This document shows, in pieces, positions 47,329 to 55,885 of a DNA stretch of 64,000 nt. The notes under the pieces were generated by a model. The model searched no databases and was not told the DNA's origin. It worked only from the letters and a program-made list of their open reading frames with translations. Source of the DNA: Methyloligella sp. GL2 (lineage in GTDB: Bacteria; Pseudomonadota; Alphaproteobacteria; Rhizobiales; Methyloligellaceae). The stretch lies in NCBI RefSeq assembly GCF_013341275.1, contig NZ_CP054476.1:1005501-1069500 (forward strand), read 5' to 3'. The first letter of the stretch is position 1. Every line of letters begins with the position of its first letter. The position numbers were made by a program, and so were the translations under genes.

Positions 47329-49314
47329 ATGTTTCCTGTTTACCGGCTTATCGCGCGCGGGCTCATGGCTTGTTTCGTGCCCTGTCTCGCTGCGGCTGCG
47401 CTGTCCGCGTTTTCATTTTCCCCGCTGCAGGCACAAGCGGCCGATCAAGAGGCCAATCAAGAGGTCGGTACGGCCGCGGCTTGCGACGATCCCAGCCTCG
47501 CCATGCTGGCTTCGCCCAATGCGCCCTGGTCGGGCACCAAGCTGCGGGTGCTGTTCGCCACGGACGAACCGTTGAAGGGCGAACTGTCGCTGATCGCGCC
47601 GGATGGGCGGGTGGAGGCGATCGCCAATACGCAGCAGGGTGGGCCGCCCTATTTCTGGATCGCGGAGGTGGACCGGCCGGCAGCCGGGAACTGGCAGGCG
47701 ATCCTGACCCGAAAGACCGCCTCACCCGATTGCATCAGCGTGACGCGGAAGATCGCGGTCGCCGCCAACCCGCAGCGCGGGCCCTCGTCGCGGCGCGGTG
47801 CGGTCTGGCCGGTGGAGCGGACATGGACACGCGCGCAGGAAAATCTCTATTCCGCCTGGATCCAGACCTTATTCGAGGCGCCGCTCGATGCGGAGCCTTC
47901 CTGGAAGGCGCTGCATGAGGTCTTGCGCGAGCCCTCGCGCAATCTGCTGTTCAATTCGCTGGCGCTCGGCGAGGACCAGAAGGGGATGACGATCCGGCCC
48001 GATTGCGCCGATCTCCCTTATTTCCTGCGCGCCTATTTCGCCTTCAAGCAGGGGCTGCCCTTCGGCTACGCCAAATGCACCCGCGGTACCGGCAAGGCAC
48101 CGCAATGTCATCAGTGGTGGAGCACCGAACGGGAAGAGCCGCGGCCCAGCCCGCAGCCGGTGCGCCAGACAAGCGCCGGGCTGTTCGGCGCGCTACAGCC
48201 ACAGCGCGAGCCGGTGATGCGCCTGCCGCCGCGGCCGGCAGGGCTGGTGCCGGGCTTCGGGTATTACCTGCGCATCACCATCGCCAATGGGGTGCATTCG
48301 GGGAATGGGCGGACCGCTACGGACGACAACGACAGCGATTTCTACCCGGTCGCACTGACGCAAGAGAGCCTTCGCCCCGGCACTGTCTATGCCGATCCTT
48401 ACGGGCATATTCTGATCCTGGTGAAGCGGGTGCCGCAGCAGGGCGACAGCGCCGGCATATTCCTTGCCGTCGATGCGCAGCCGGACGGGACGGTGGCGCG
48501 CAAGCGCTTCTGGCGCGGCAATTTCCTGTTCGATACCGATCCCTCGCTCGGCGGGCCAGGCTTCAAGCATTTCCGGCCGATCCGCCGCGATGCCAATGGC
48601 CGGCTGCGGCGGCTGACCAATGCGGAGATCGCTCAAGATCCCGATTACGGCGACTTCTCCGACGCGCAGTCGAAGATCACGGTGGAGCAGTTCTACGACC
48701 GCATGGACGATGTGATGTCGCCGGCGCCGCTCGATCCGGTGCGGGCGCAGCAGGACGCCATCACCTCTTTCGCCGAGCAGGTGAATGCGCGGGTCATCTC
48801 GGTGGAGAACGGCCGGCAGTATCAGGTGAAGGGCGGGGGCCGGGTGGCGATGCCCGACGGGCCGTCGATCTTCGAGACCACGGGACCGTGGGAGGCCTAT
48901 GCCACGCCGGCGCGCGATCTTCGGCTTCTGATCGCGCTCGACGTGGTGCGGCATTTCCCGGAGCGGGTGGCGCGGCGCCCGGAGCGCTACAAGATGCCGG
49001 CGGGCAAGAGCCCCGAAGAGGTGAAGGCGATGCTGGAGGCGACGCTGAATGAGGAACTCTCCAAGCGCACGCTGACCTATAAGCGCTCCGACGGGTCGGA
49101 CTGGACGCTGACGCTGAAAGATGTGGTCGACCGGGCCGATGCGCTGGAGATGGCCTACAATATCAACGACTGCGTGGAGCTGCGCTGGGGCGCGCCGAAG
49201 GGCAGCAAGGAGGCGGCGACATGCAAGCGCTACGCGCCGGACTCCCAGCGCCGCATCATGGCGGAGGAATACCGCCCCTGGTTCCAAACCCGCACCCGCC
49301 CGCCGCGGGGGTAG
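47329..49314 (+). CDS. Large exported protein with candidate Cys/His active site
   Basis: 661 residues from ATG 47329 after CAGGAGG. Signal peptide, an Ig-like or beta-rich N-terminal part (about 50-150), then a region with RPDCADLPYFLRAYFAFKQ (Cys226) and, about 134 residues on, VYADPYGHILIL (His360). That order and spacing recall papain/NlpC-type cysteine hydrolases, where Cys heads a helix and His sits on a strand. The C-terminal 250 residues are helical. I recall similar long uncharacterised proteins in Rhizobiales. Catalysis is inference. Confidence 0.65.
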   Translation: MFPVYRLIARGLMACFVPCLAAAALSAFSFSPLQAQAADQEANQEVGTAAACDDPSLAMLASPNAPWSGTKLRVLFATDEPLKGELSLIAPDGRVEAIANTQQGGPPYFWIAEVDRPAAGNWQAILTRKTASPDCISVTRKIAVAANPQRGPSSRRGAVWPVERTWTRAQENLYSAWIQTLFEAPLDAEPSWKALHEVLREPSRNLLFNSLALGEDQKGMTIRPDCADLPYFLRAYFAFKQGLPFGYAKCTRGTGKAPQCHQWWSTEREEPRPSPQPVRQTSAGLFGALQPQREPVMRLPPRPAGLVPGFGYYLRITIANGVHSGNGRTATDDNDSDFYPVALTQESLRPGTVYADPYGHILILVKRVPQQGDSAGIFLAVDAQPDGTVARKRFWRGNFLFDTDPSLGGPGFKHFRPIRRDANGRLRRLTNAEIAQDPDYGDFSDAQSKITVEQFYDRMDDVMSPAPLDPVRAQQDAITSFAEQVNARVISVENGRQYQVKGGGRVAMPDGPSIFETTGPWEAYATPARDLRLLIALDVVRHFPERVARRPERYKMPAGKSPEEVKAMLEATLNEELSKRTLTYKRSDGSDWTLTLKDVVDRADALEMAYNINDCVELRWGAPKGSKEAATCKRYAPDSQRRIMAEEYRPWFQTRTRPPRG

Positions 49315-49486
49315 CAGGCCGTGCGGCGCGCATGAAGACTTCATTAAACGCTTGAGGCGGTTGAAGAAACGGTGGAACCGCCGCCGTGCTAAAACGGTTT
49401 GTACCGAAGCAGCCACTTTCTCAAGCTAGGCTGTCTCCGGCCGTGCCGATTGGCCGGCCGCCGAGGACACTCAGAAGGATAGACGC

Positions 49487-49819
49487 GTGTTGAAGTATTT
49501 GATTGCTGCGGGTTTCGCCGCGCTGCTGGTTTCCACCGGCGCGCAGGCCGCGCCTGCAGCGGCCTCATTGGCCGTTACTCCCGCCGTGCAATACGGCACG
49601 GATAATTCGGATCTGCTGGTGGAAGTCGGCAACAAGAAGAAGTGGAAGAAGCGCTACCGCCACAAATATCACAACCGGCATAACTACCACCGCCACCACT
49701 ATCATCACCACCGCTACTACCGGCGGCCGCCGCCCGGCTGGTACCGCTATTCCTACCGGCCCTATGGCTGGAGCCGTCGCGGCTGCATCGCCATCGGACC
49801 GGTATGGTACTGCCCGTAA
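49487..49819 (+). CDS. Small exported His/Tyr/Arg-rich protein
   Basis: 110 residues from GTG 49487 (AGAAGGA upstream). Signal peptide ending near AQA-APA, an acidic linker, then a basic region rich in His, Tyr and Arg with stretches such as HRHHYHHHRYYRR, ending in GCIAIGPVWYCP with two Cys. His-rich tails may bind metals. It is followed by a clear terminator. Family not assigned. Confidence 0.65.
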   Translation: MLKYLIAAGFAALLVSTGAQAAPAAASLAVTPAVQYGTDNSDLLVEVGNKKKWKKRYRHKYHNRHNYHRHHYHHHRYYRRPPPGWYRYSYRPYGWSRRGCIAIGPVWYCP

Positions 49820-49851
49820 GGGCATGCGTTCCTAAGGGACGCTTACATGCG

Positions 49852-49884
49852 AGGGATCGCCGGGAAACCGGCGGTCCCTTTTTT
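49852..49884 (+). terminator. Rho-independent terminator
   Basis: Stem AGGGATCGCCGG (49852-49863) / CCGGCGGTCCCT (49868-49879), loop GAAA, one wobble pair, followed by TTTTTT. Confidence 0.9.
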
Positions 49885-49906
49885 ATGGGGGCGGGCGCGG
49901 CTGGCG

Positions 49907-50146
49907 TCAGTCGCGCCGGCGGAAGAAGCGCTTCTTCGGCTGCTTGCGCGGTGACTCCTGACGTTCTGTGGGCCGGCTGAGCAGCAAATCTGGTGGCGAC
50001 GACGGCTCCGGTATGAAGTTCTCCAAGCGGTTGATGAGATTCGGGTCGTCCCCCGTCCTACCAGACTTGGCCAATGTCACCGCGGGAGTGACAACCAACG
50101 CGCACATGAAAGCCGCCGTCATATATCTTAAGTTGAGAGATGTCAT
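49907..50146 (-). CDS. Small exported protein sharing a motif with the divergent OMP
   Basis: 79 residues: a signal peptide (MTAAFMCALVVTPAVTLA), then DDPNLINRLENFIPEPSSPP and a basic tail ending KKRFFRRRD. The motif DPNL(I/L)NRLE(N/S)FIPE is the same as at the mature N-terminus of the beta-barrel encoded divergently 50 bp away. Only about 55 residues are exported, so it is either a partner or a truncated duplicate of the barrel's N-terminus. AT-richer than neighbours. Confidence 0.6.
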   Translation of the reverse strand: MTSLNLRYMTAAFMCALVVTPAVTLAKSGRTGDDPNLINRLENFIPEPSSPPDLLLSRPTERQESPRKQPKKRFFRRRD

Positions 50147-50196
50147 CCTTAACCGTAACCTGTGGTTGTAGTTCAGGGTAAGTGTGGGGTGTCATC

Positions 50197-51495
50197 ATGT
50201 CTAAAATCTTCGCTAGGTCGGCCGTTGCTGGCCTTGTTGTTTTAATTGTGCCTTGCTTCCTCGCCGTTCAAGCCGAAGCACAGGTCAATGATCCAAACCT
50301 CCTCAATCGTCTGGAAAGCTTCATCCCCGAAGCGCCGCCGCCAACGCCGCCGACGCGGATGGAGACCAGGACCAGGGTGGTGCCCGAAGTTGTGACCGAG
50401 GAGGTCGCGGAGCCGGAGGAGGTACCGTTACCACAAATGGAGGCGGAGTTCGTTGAGACTCAAGTTGAGGGGAAGGTGCCACCGCCAGCCGGCATTTTTG
50501 AGATGTCGCCGGAGGCAGTACAATCCGCGTACATCGCACAAGCGGTGCATGCCAAGCTCCTACCGGACGATTATCTCACGATGTCGATTCCTGCAAAACG
50601 TGGAGCCCTGGTAGACCGCGAGATTAAAGGCGAACGCACGAGGTTCCTTCGCAAAACGCGGACGATTTATGTTTCCAAGACCGAGACGGTCGCTGAACCC
50701 ACAAAGGTGGCAGTCAGCTTGAGCGCGACGAGCAGTTTTGATTGGCAGTCGAACGCCAATCAAAGTCCCGACGATCCGATCGAGGATTCGATCGCCAACA
50801 ATAGTGCGCTCCTGGAAGCCGTGTTCCGCATTGGAAAGACCGAGGATACATTTTCCACGGTCATCGCTCCAAGTGCTGCTCGCTATAGCAAGCTGGATGG
50901 GGATTCCTCAGATCTTCTCTCCGGGACGCTCACCTACACGCATCCGTTTTCACCCCGTTATGTAAGCCAATACAAAACCGACGGCACCGCAACGATCGAT
51001 AGGATCGCTTTGACGTTCAACGCTTTTGGGGCTTTCGATCCAGGATTTGGGACCCAAAAAGTTCAGGCTTCGACTCCCGGCATTGGTTGGAGTCGCAAGA
51101 ACATCCCCATCGGTTCCTTGGTTTGCGGCGAGAAGGGCGCCGAAAATTACTGCTATTTCCTCAATGTCTCTGCAGGGCTGGGGAATAGCTGGTCGAGCAA
51201 GTCCTCCCAGGATCGATTCTTCGGCACGTTCGGCTTTACGGTCAATTGGCGGACGCCGATCAAGAAGTTGGTCCTCGCTGCGGGGGCAAACTTGTCTGCT
51301 GCCTCCTATCGAAACGTTGTGGGAGGGCGTGAGGATTTCATCGTCAACCCGGTCTTGCGCGCCAGTTGGACCCCGAATGATTATGTGAGTTTCTCGGCCG
51401 GTGCTCAATATACCGACCAGACCTCGTCGCTCTCGACCGCGGCGTGGGACGGATTTCAGATGACACCGAAGGCGAACTTGCAGGTGAAATTCTGA
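50197..51495 (+). CDS. Predicted outer-membrane beta-barrel with N-terminal extension
   Basis: 432 residues from ATG 50197. Signal peptide, motif NDPNLLNRLESFIPEAPPP, a Pro/Glu/Val-rich linker (about 45-105), a helical part, then from about 165 alternating amphipathic strands ending in ANLQVKF, with the C-terminal Phe of outer-membrane proteins. One Cys pair (VCGEKGAENYC) may lie in a loop. Composition is AT-richer than the flanking genes. Role unknown; not a recognised porin family. Confidence 0.65.
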   Translation: MSKIFARSAVAGLVVLIVPCFLAVQAEAQVNDPNLLNRLESFIPEAPPPTPPTRMETRTRVVPEVVTEEVAEPEEVPLPQMEAEFVETQVEGKVPPPAGIFEMSPEAVQSAYIAQAVHAKLLPDDYLTMSIPAKRGALVDREIKGERTRFLRKTRTIYVSKTETVAEPTKVAVSLSATSSFDWQSNANQSPDDPIEDSIANNSALLEAVFRIGKTEDTFSTVIAPSAARYSKLDGDSSDLLSGTLTYTHPFSPRYVSQYKTDGTATIDRIALTFNAFGAFDPGFGTQKVQASTPGIGWSRKNIPIGSLVCGEKGAENYCYFLNVSAGLGNSWSSKSSQDRFFGTFGFTVNWRTPIKKLVLAAGANLSAASYRNVVGGREDFIVNPVLRASWTPNDYVSFSAGAQYTDQTSSLSTAAWDGFQMTPKANLQVKF

Positions 51496-51516
51496 AGTTG
51501 CAGCTTTCGTAATATC

Positions 51517-51651
51517 GTGGTGCCGATCTACGGCATGTGCATCGTTGGCGGGGCTTTGCTCGGGGTGCTGGTGCTGGGCGAGCCGATGCCGTGGTACCGC
51601 GTGGTGGGGCTGATCGCGGCGGTTGTCGGCGTTGTGCTGATCTCTCTGTGA
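51517..51651 (+). pseudogene. C-terminal remnant of a DMT/EamA-type transporter
   Basis: An open stretch of 44 codons ending at TGA 51649-51651 encodes VVPIYGMCIVGGALLGVLVL, then GEPMPWYRVVGLIAAVVGVV, the last two helices typical of an EamA/DMT permease ('LGExxxxxxxxGxxLIxxGV'). No start, ribosome site or upstream helices exist; the previous 20 bases belong to the end of the AT-richer OMP gene. I infer truncation at that junction. Confidence 0.65.
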
Positions 51652-51668
51652 GAAGAGAGACTCCGGCT

Positions 51669-52907
51669 CTATGGTTTCAGGCCGAGGCGCGGGCCGATAT
51701 CGGGAATAACCTCCCAGCCGAGGCTGGACAGTTCGGCGGCGGCGCGGCGGCTGGTCTGGCCGATCAGGCCGAGTTCGGCCGGTCCCTCGGGCCGGTTTGC
51801 ATTCGCCGCTTCGATGTTCTGTTCGATCGGCCGCGACCAGAAAAGATAATCGGCGGGGAACATGGCGATCGTGCCTCTGGATGTCTCCATGGCCGGCCAG
51901 CTGCCGAGCTCGGCGAAGCGGCGGATCGGCGCCACCTTCGCACTGTAGCTCGCCATCAGAATCGCCTGCTGCCGGTAGATATAGCCCCATTGCGGGCTTC
52001 TGGCGCCGGCCGCCTGTGCGATCAGATCGGCGCTTCCCTCAGGCCCTTTCATATTCCGCAAGGCCTCGACAACGACCTCCTTGTCGGTCGGTGTGAGAGA
52101 GGGGTTGCGGTAGAATGCGTCTTGGGTCGCCTCCGGCACGCCCATGGCGGTGAGGGATTGCCGCCCGTCGCGCTCCAATTCGCCCGCGGTCTTGTCGCGC
52201 AAGTTCTGGCGCAAGGTCTCGCTGGCGCTGCCGACGCTAAGCGGAAGGCCGACTGCGCCGGGGATGAACATGCTGCCGGCCTGGACGGAGACCTGGCCGA
52301 GCGCGCTTGCGGTCGCCAGCCGCGTCAGCTGGTCGTCGAGGGGCGGAAAGCTCGTATAGGGATCGACACCGAGGTCATAGGCGAGATTGCGCCGGGCTTG
52401 GGCGCCGCCGGAGATCGCGGCAAGAGGCCGTTCCCGGTTGGGGTCGGTCGCCTCTATTCCCGCCTCGACGCTTTCCGCCGTCTTGCGAACGCCTTTGACC
52501 GTGTTGGAGATGGTCTCTTCCGGATCGGTGAGAAGGCCGCGTACGGTGGAGAGGGGGCGCAATGCGGTGCGGCTGGCCGCTTCGAGCGTGGTCTCTTCGC
52601 CGCTGACCTTCTCCAGCTGCGCGGTCGCGGCCATCTCCTTGGCGCGAAGGCGCAACAGCTCCGTCCCCTGGACTTCGAACCGGCCCCAGCGGGTCTGCAG
52701 GGAAAAGACGTATTGGTAATCGCGGAGCGTCACCCGGTCGGCGATTTCGTAATAGGGGCTGCTCAGCAGCTCGCGCGGCACCACCTCTTTGGCATGAAAG
52801 CTGGGGGCCGGTTCATATTGCGCCAAGGCAATGGCCGGCATGGCCGTGACGATCGAAGCGGTGAGCGCCGCGATCTTGAGCCGGTCCCGGCGTCTTTTCT
52901 GCTGCAC
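51669..52907 (-). CDS. Exported hypothetical protein, 412 residues
   Basis: Start chosen at GTG 52907 because GGGGGGAG lies 6 nt upstream; the frame continues open for 43 codons without protein character. A basic N-region and hydrophobic core (LKIAALTASIVTAMPAIALA) form a signal peptide. The mature protein is helical with a run of Asp/Arg-rich segments (VSGEETTLEAASRTAL, SNTVKGVRKTAESVEAGIE) and later SLTPTDKEVVVEALRNM. No recognised domain. Convergent with the transporter remnant. Confidence 0.65.
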   Translation of the reverse strand: MQQKRRRDRLKIAALTASIVTAMPAIALAQYEPAPSFHAKEVVPRELLSSPYYEIADRVTLRDYQYVFSLQTRWGRFEVQGTELLRLRAKEMAATAQLEKVSGEETTLEAASRTALRPLSTVRGLLTDPEETISNTVKGVRKTAESVEAGIEATDPNRERPLAAISGGAQARRNLAYDLGVDPYTSFPPLDDQLTRLATASALGQVSVQAGSMFIPGAVGLPLSVGSASETLRQNLRDKTAGELERDGRQSLTAMGVPEATQDAFYRNPSLTPTDKEVVVEALRNMKGPEGSADLIAQAAGARSPQWGYIYRQQAILMASYSAKVAPIRRFAELGSWPAMETSRGTIAMFPADYLFWSRPIEQNIEAANANRPEGPAELGLIGQTSRRAAAELSSLGWEVIPDIGPRLGLKP

Positions 52908-53136
52908 CGAAATCTCCCCCCAGATTCGAGGCGCCGCGCCCCCGCGCGCGCGCCTTTCCGAAGACCCTAGGCGAAATCGCCTGGCGTGGGAATTAAAGCG
53001 CGTGTTGTGCCGGCGTGGATGGGGGGGCTTCTCCACAGGGGTTTGGCGCCGGCTTGACGGCGCGCCGCTTTGCCGGAAGTTTCTTCAGGGACCTTGCAAA
53101 GGCTCAATGACGCAAAGGCGAATAGGAGAGAGCACG

Positions 53137-53667
53137 ATGAGTTTGGCCGAGGCAATCGACGAGGGGCGCGAGCAACTTCCCGATCTGTTGGCGCCGGGGC
53201 TCAAAATCGTCTTCGTGGGCAGCCAGGCCGGCGGCTGCTCGGCCAAGGCCGGGGCCTATTTCGCCGGACGCGGCAATCAATTCTGGCCGACCCTGTTCGA
53301 GGTTGGGCTGACGCCGCGCCGGTTTCAGCCGGCCGATTACCGCGAAGGTCTGGAGCTCGGCTTCGGTTTCACCGATCTGGTGAAGGTGGCGGGCGAGAAG
53401 GAGCGGAACGTCAAACCCACCGCCGAAGATCTCGCCGCCTTCGACGAGAAGATGGCGCTGTTTGCGCCGAAAGCCATCGCCTTTACCTCCAAGGGCGCCG
53501 GCGCCTTTTGGCTGAAGCGGCCGGCGGGCAAGATCGGCTACGGGCTGCAGCCGGCGCTCGAGGAGACGGGACCGGCCGTCTTCGTGCTGCCTTCGCCATC
53601 GGGGGCGGCACGGCGCGCCTGGGATATCGAGCCCTGGCGGCAATTGGCGGAATGGGCGAAGGCGTGA
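53137..53667 (+). CDS. mug: Mug-like DNA glycosylase (UDG superfamily), variant active site
   Basis: 176 residues from ATG 53137 with AGGAGAG upstream. The family layout is present: GSQAGGCSAKAGAYFAGRGN (28-47) then FWPTLFEVGLTPRRF, LELGFGFTDLVK, FTSKGAGAFW and the second loop VLPSPSGAAR. In E. coli Mug the first motif is GINPG with catalytic Asn; here it is GSQAG, so Gln30 replaces Asn. Likely removes U, T or hypoxanthine opposite G, but the specificity is open. Confidence 0.82.
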   Translation: MSLAEAIDEGREQLPDLLAPGLKIVFVGSQAGGCSAKAGAYFAGRGNQFWPTLFEVGLTPRRFQPADYREGLELGFGFTDLVKVAGEKERNVKPTAEDLAAFDEKMALFAPKAIAFTSKGAGAFWLKRPAGKIGYGLQPALEETGPAVFVLPSPSGAARRAWDIEPWRQLAEWAKA

Positions 53668-53759
53668 TCGAGCGTCTCAAGGCTCTGAAATCGGAAAATA
53701 TCCGTGGTGCCTCAATCTTAGGCTAAGCGTACGTGAGCGTTGTCATAGGGACCGCCACT

Positions 53760-54503
53760 TCAAGGTTCGCCATGCTCTTTCTGAGATCTCGTAAACCTTG
53801 ATGCATTTATCGACTGTACTTCCTCCGCCCGCGGCTCACGCTTATAGCGTTCGCAAGTGAGGTTATTGTCGTCGCTCTCAAAACCGAAACGCTGAAATGT
53901 CGATGTCAGCGCGCATACGACGCGGCCCGTATCGTAGACAAATTCAGGCGTGTCATCTTCTGAAAAGGAAAATACTATTTCATACCACTTTGTGAAGACG
54001 GCCTGAAATTCGGCATAGTCATCGATTTTCTCGATGGAATCGGCTAGTGTCTGTGATGCAATCCTCCGAAGTGGAGCCGATTTCTTTTCTTTCAATGCTG
54101 CGTATGGCATCACGAAGAATGCTGTAGAAAAGGCGTATTCCTTATCGGAAGAATATCCTGATCTTATGGAGCCAATGGCTGCCGCCACTGCATCGTTATT
54201 TATTTTAGATTCTCCTACTGCATTGCTAAGCAATATTTTTGTTAGAGAGAAGAATCTTTCGTCCCTTTTATCTTTTATATCCTTTTCGTAAGATAAGACG
54301 CCTAAATACAATGTAAATATAACTCCAATTGCTGTAATTATTTGTATATTGGATATAAAAAATCTGAAGGGCGCGGTAAGTGCCTTTCGTAGATGCGACG
54401 GTGGCGCCTTGCTTAGCTCGTCTTTGAGTTTCTTTATTTCTATATCGAGTTCTATTTCTGTTTTTTCTTGTATTTTGTCTTTTATGGATTGAGAGATGCT
54501 CAT
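53760..54503 (-). CDS. AT-rich single-helix membrane protein of unknown function
   Basis: 247 residues from ATG 54503. An N-terminal charged coiled coil (DKIQEKTEIELDIEIKKLKDEL), a membrane helix (about 50-72, IITAIGVIFTLYLGVL), then a soluble acidic domain with several Phe/Tyr and a final Cys pair. Base composition is strikingly more AT-rich than anything else in the window, indicating recent acquisition. No mobile-element gene is visible. No family recognised. Confidence 0.65.
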   Translation of the reverse strand: MSISQSIKDKIQEKTEIELDIEIKKLKDELSKAPPSHLRKALTAPFRFFISNIQIITAIGVIFTLYLGVLSYEKDIKDKRDERFFSLTKILLSNAVGESKINNDAVAAAIGSIRSGYSSDKEYAFSTAFFVMPYAALKEKKSAPLRRIASQTLADSIEKIDDYAEFQAVFTKWYEIVFSFSEDDTPEFVYDTGRVVCALTSTFQRFGFESDDNNLTCERYKREPRAEEVQSINASRFTRSQKEHGEP

Positions 54504-54647
54504 GTTGGTGCCCCATGCACTGCTGTGGCAGACACGAAATCGCTTTTCCGAGGCGAGACTCAAGAAGCTCTCTCTTCGCCAGAGAGGGGCAACAGAGTCT
54601 GTGCACTAAATGGTCAAAATAGCACGCAAAGGTTGTATGTGGCGACA

Positions 54648-54770
54648 AGAATCGGCCTTTGCGCGATTTGGAGGGGGCAGTTCCGGTGCTGTTGGACGTT
54701 GCCGTATTCAGAGCCGGCGACTTCTCAAAGGTCCGTACCAAGGGTACGACGACATTGAGAAAGAGGCCGG
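54648..54770 (-). pseudogene. Diverged partial duplicate of the adjacent membrane-protein gene
   Basis: Translated leftward from about 54765, this reads LFLNVVVPLVRTFEKSPALN, then TATSNSTGTAPSKSRKGRF, matching the C-terminal part of the next gene (LYLNVFVALVQAFEKIPALN, ALAPTGSEPPFLIAQGLIF). It has no start, and loses similarity toward the AT-rich gene. It looks like the tail of a former paralogue. Confidence 0.6.
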
Positions 54771-54773
54771 TGC

Positions 54774-55268
54774 CTAAGCCGTCTCCGGGTGAAAGCGCTT
54801 CACGGCGAAAAATCCGAAAATCACGAACGCGACGAAGATCAGTCCTTGCGCGATGAGGAAGGGCGGTTCGCTGCCGGTGGGGGCCAGGGCGTTTAGGGCC
54901 GGGATCTTCTCGAAGGCCTGTACCAGCGCGACGAAGACATTGAGATAGAGAGCGAGCAGCGCCGCGGCGACATAGATGAAGCGCCAGGGGCCGCGGAAGC
55001 GGAACAGGTAGAAGCCCGCCAGGGCCAAGGCCAGCACGATCAGCGAGATGATGCCGACGATCTGGGCCGGCGTCGGCCCGCCGGGACTTGGGAACAGGAA
55101 GCCGGTGACGCTGGTCGCCACGGTGGTCCAGAGGAAGACGCCGGTCCAGCGGCTCGGCTTCTCGGCGCTGAGCATCGCCGTCAGCACCGCCAGCCCGGCG
55201 ACGATGGCGATCAGGCTGATGGTCACGTGAAGCTCGGTGAAAGCCCCGCTCGAAAGCCCCAAGATCAT
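54774..55268 (-). CDS. Five-helix membrane protein
   Basis: 164 residues from ATG 55268, with GGGAGACGGG upstream. Five hydrophobic helices (about 12-34, 43-60, 68-86, 95-122, 138-156); the loop after helix 2 carries FPSPGGPTPAQIVG. It resembles small uncharacterised membrane proteins of rhizobia. A diverged copy of its C-terminal part lies directly downstream. Function unknown. Confidence 0.65.
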   Translation of the reverse strand: MILGLSSGAFTELHVTISLIAIVAGLAVLTAMLSAEKPSRWTGVFLWTTVATSVTGFLFPSPGGPTPAQIVGIISLIVLALALAGFYLFRFRGPWRFIYVAAALLALYLNVFVALVQAFEKIPALNALAPTGSEPPFLIAQGLIFVAFVIFGFFAVKRFHPETA

Positions 55269-55382
55269 TTCCCGTCTCCCAGATCGGTGGCAAGCTTGAG
55301 GTATGTTGCCGCAACGGAACAGCGCGCTTTGCGTGCGCGTTCCCTCGCCTTAATCTTGTAAGAAATTTCCGGGGAGGAGGCG

Positions 55383-55628
55383 ATGAGCAAAATCATCTAT
55401 CACGTGGTGCAGCACGATGGCGGCTGGGCCTATAAGCTGGGAGAGGTGTTCTCCGAGACGTTTCCGAGCCACGAGGCGGCGCTCGGCGCGGCGAAGCGTG
55501 CCGCCGCCGAACAGCAGCTCGGCGGCTCGACCACGGCGATCCAATGGGAAGACGCCAGCGGCAAATGGCATGAGGAGCTCTCGCGCGGGGACGACCGGCC
55601 GGAGGCCGATGTCGAGGACGATTCCTGA
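55383..55628 (+). CDS. DUF2188 protein
   Basis: 81 residues, ATG 55383 after GGGGAGGAGG. The DUF2188 pattern is clear: YHVVQHDGGWAYKLGEV, then TFPSHEAALGAAKRAAAEQQ and IQWEDASGKWHEE. These small soluble proteins are widespread and uncharacterised. Monocistronic. Confidence 0.8.
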   Translation: MSKIIYHVVQHDGGWAYKLGEVFSETFPSHEAALGAAKRAAAEQQLGGSTTAIQWEDASGKWHEELSRGDDRPEADVEDDS

Positions 55629-55885
55629 GGGCGCGCGGCGCCGAATTTCCCTAAAGCAGACGAAACCATCCCGCGGCGTCGCTGCCACATAGGTGGCGGC
55701 GCGGCGGATCGACACGGCATGCGGCGCCCATACGGCTGCCGGTGAGTTTTATTTCGCCAAAGATATCATAGGACTACGCGGTTCGCTCCGGCGACGGTCG
55801 CGACCGGTCCTTGGGGGCTGACAGCCGATCTCTAGCTGCAAATTAGATGCATTCTCTTGATACGCGGTATGGCGGCTGCCATTGT

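Noticed and set aside
51537..52970. Plus-strand open frame of 477 codons
   Set aside because: Antisense to the exported protein at 51669-52907 and out of frame with the transporter remnant.
54268..55314. 348-codon minus frame joining the five-helix protein and the AT-rich gene
   Set aside because: It is a chimera of out-of-frame reading over the five-helix gene, the duplicated tail and out-of-frame reading of the AT-rich gene; only the tail segment is meaningful.
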